DNA from: Rhodospirillales bacterium
GTDB taxonomy: Bacteria > Pseudomonadota > Alphaproteobacteria > Acetobacterales > Acetobacteraceae
Assembly (NCBI GenBank): GCA_015654825.1
Contig: JAATGE010000392.1
Span: 1-8,774 of the forward strand
Direction of reading: 5' to 3'
Length of the DNA stretch: 8,774 nucleotides
The position numbers and the translations under genes were made by a program. A model generated the notes under the pieces. That model saw only the letters and a list, made by a program, of their open reading frames with translations, did not search any database and was not told the DNA's origin. The first letter of the stretch is position 1. Each line of letters begins with the position of its first letter. This document shows positions 8,756-8,774 of this stretch, piece after piece.

Positions 8756-8774
8756 CTATTTGTTTTGGCGAGCA

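Noticed and set aside
8487..8774. Possible replication origin after parB
   Set aside because: No cluster of DnaA-box-like sequences and no AT-rich unwinding stretch were seen; the origin is probably nearby but not in this window.

Overview
The window is GC-rich DNA (roughly two thirds G+C by eye) from an alphaproteobacterial chromosome, most likely Acetobacteraceae or a close relative in Rhodospirillales. Three things support this: the gene order mnmE-mnmG-rsmG-parA-parB, which is typical of the origin-proximal region of alphaproteobacteria; consensus parS sites embedded in rsmG; and GC-rich hairpin repeats with CCAGGGC/GCCCTGG stems, which I associate with acetic-acid-bacteria relatives. The family placement is inference, as no database was searched.

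Layout. Positions 1-58 hold no recognisable gene. A structured repeat (59-278) and a partial copy (311-369) follow. A minus-strand gene (293-2371) encodes a DUF255/YyaL-type protein with a thioredoxin-like domain and a six-hairpin (alpha/alpha) domain. It diverges from a plus-strand gene (2459-2866) for a thioredoxin-fold [2Fe-2S] ferredoxin. A second full copy of the repeat (2809-3000) ends the ferredoxin gene and abuts mnmE. Five plus-strand genes then run almost without gaps: mnmE (3034-4317), mnmG (4333-6201), rsmG (6198-6800), parA (6793-7617) and parB (7614-8486). The last 288 bases have no gene. They hold a decayed repeat copy, a spaced inverted repeat and a nested palindrome with CTAGAGC/GCTCTAG ends.

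How the genes work together. MnmE and MnmG form the complex that modifies the wobble uridine of certain tRNAs, and RsmG methylates 16S rRNA, so the first three genes support decoding. ParA, ParB and the two parS sites form the chromosome segregation system. One parS palindrome supplies both the mnmG stop codon and the rsmG GTG start, and the other encodes residues of RsmG. The divergent redox pair is bracketed by the repeats.

No wholly new multi-gene system is evident. The most distinctive feature is the repeat family: copies keep tandem hairpins although both arms have changed, and copies supply the C-terminal tails and stop regions of two unrelated neighbouring proteins. Copies also leave a perfect 51-bp direct repeat on either side of the redox pair.
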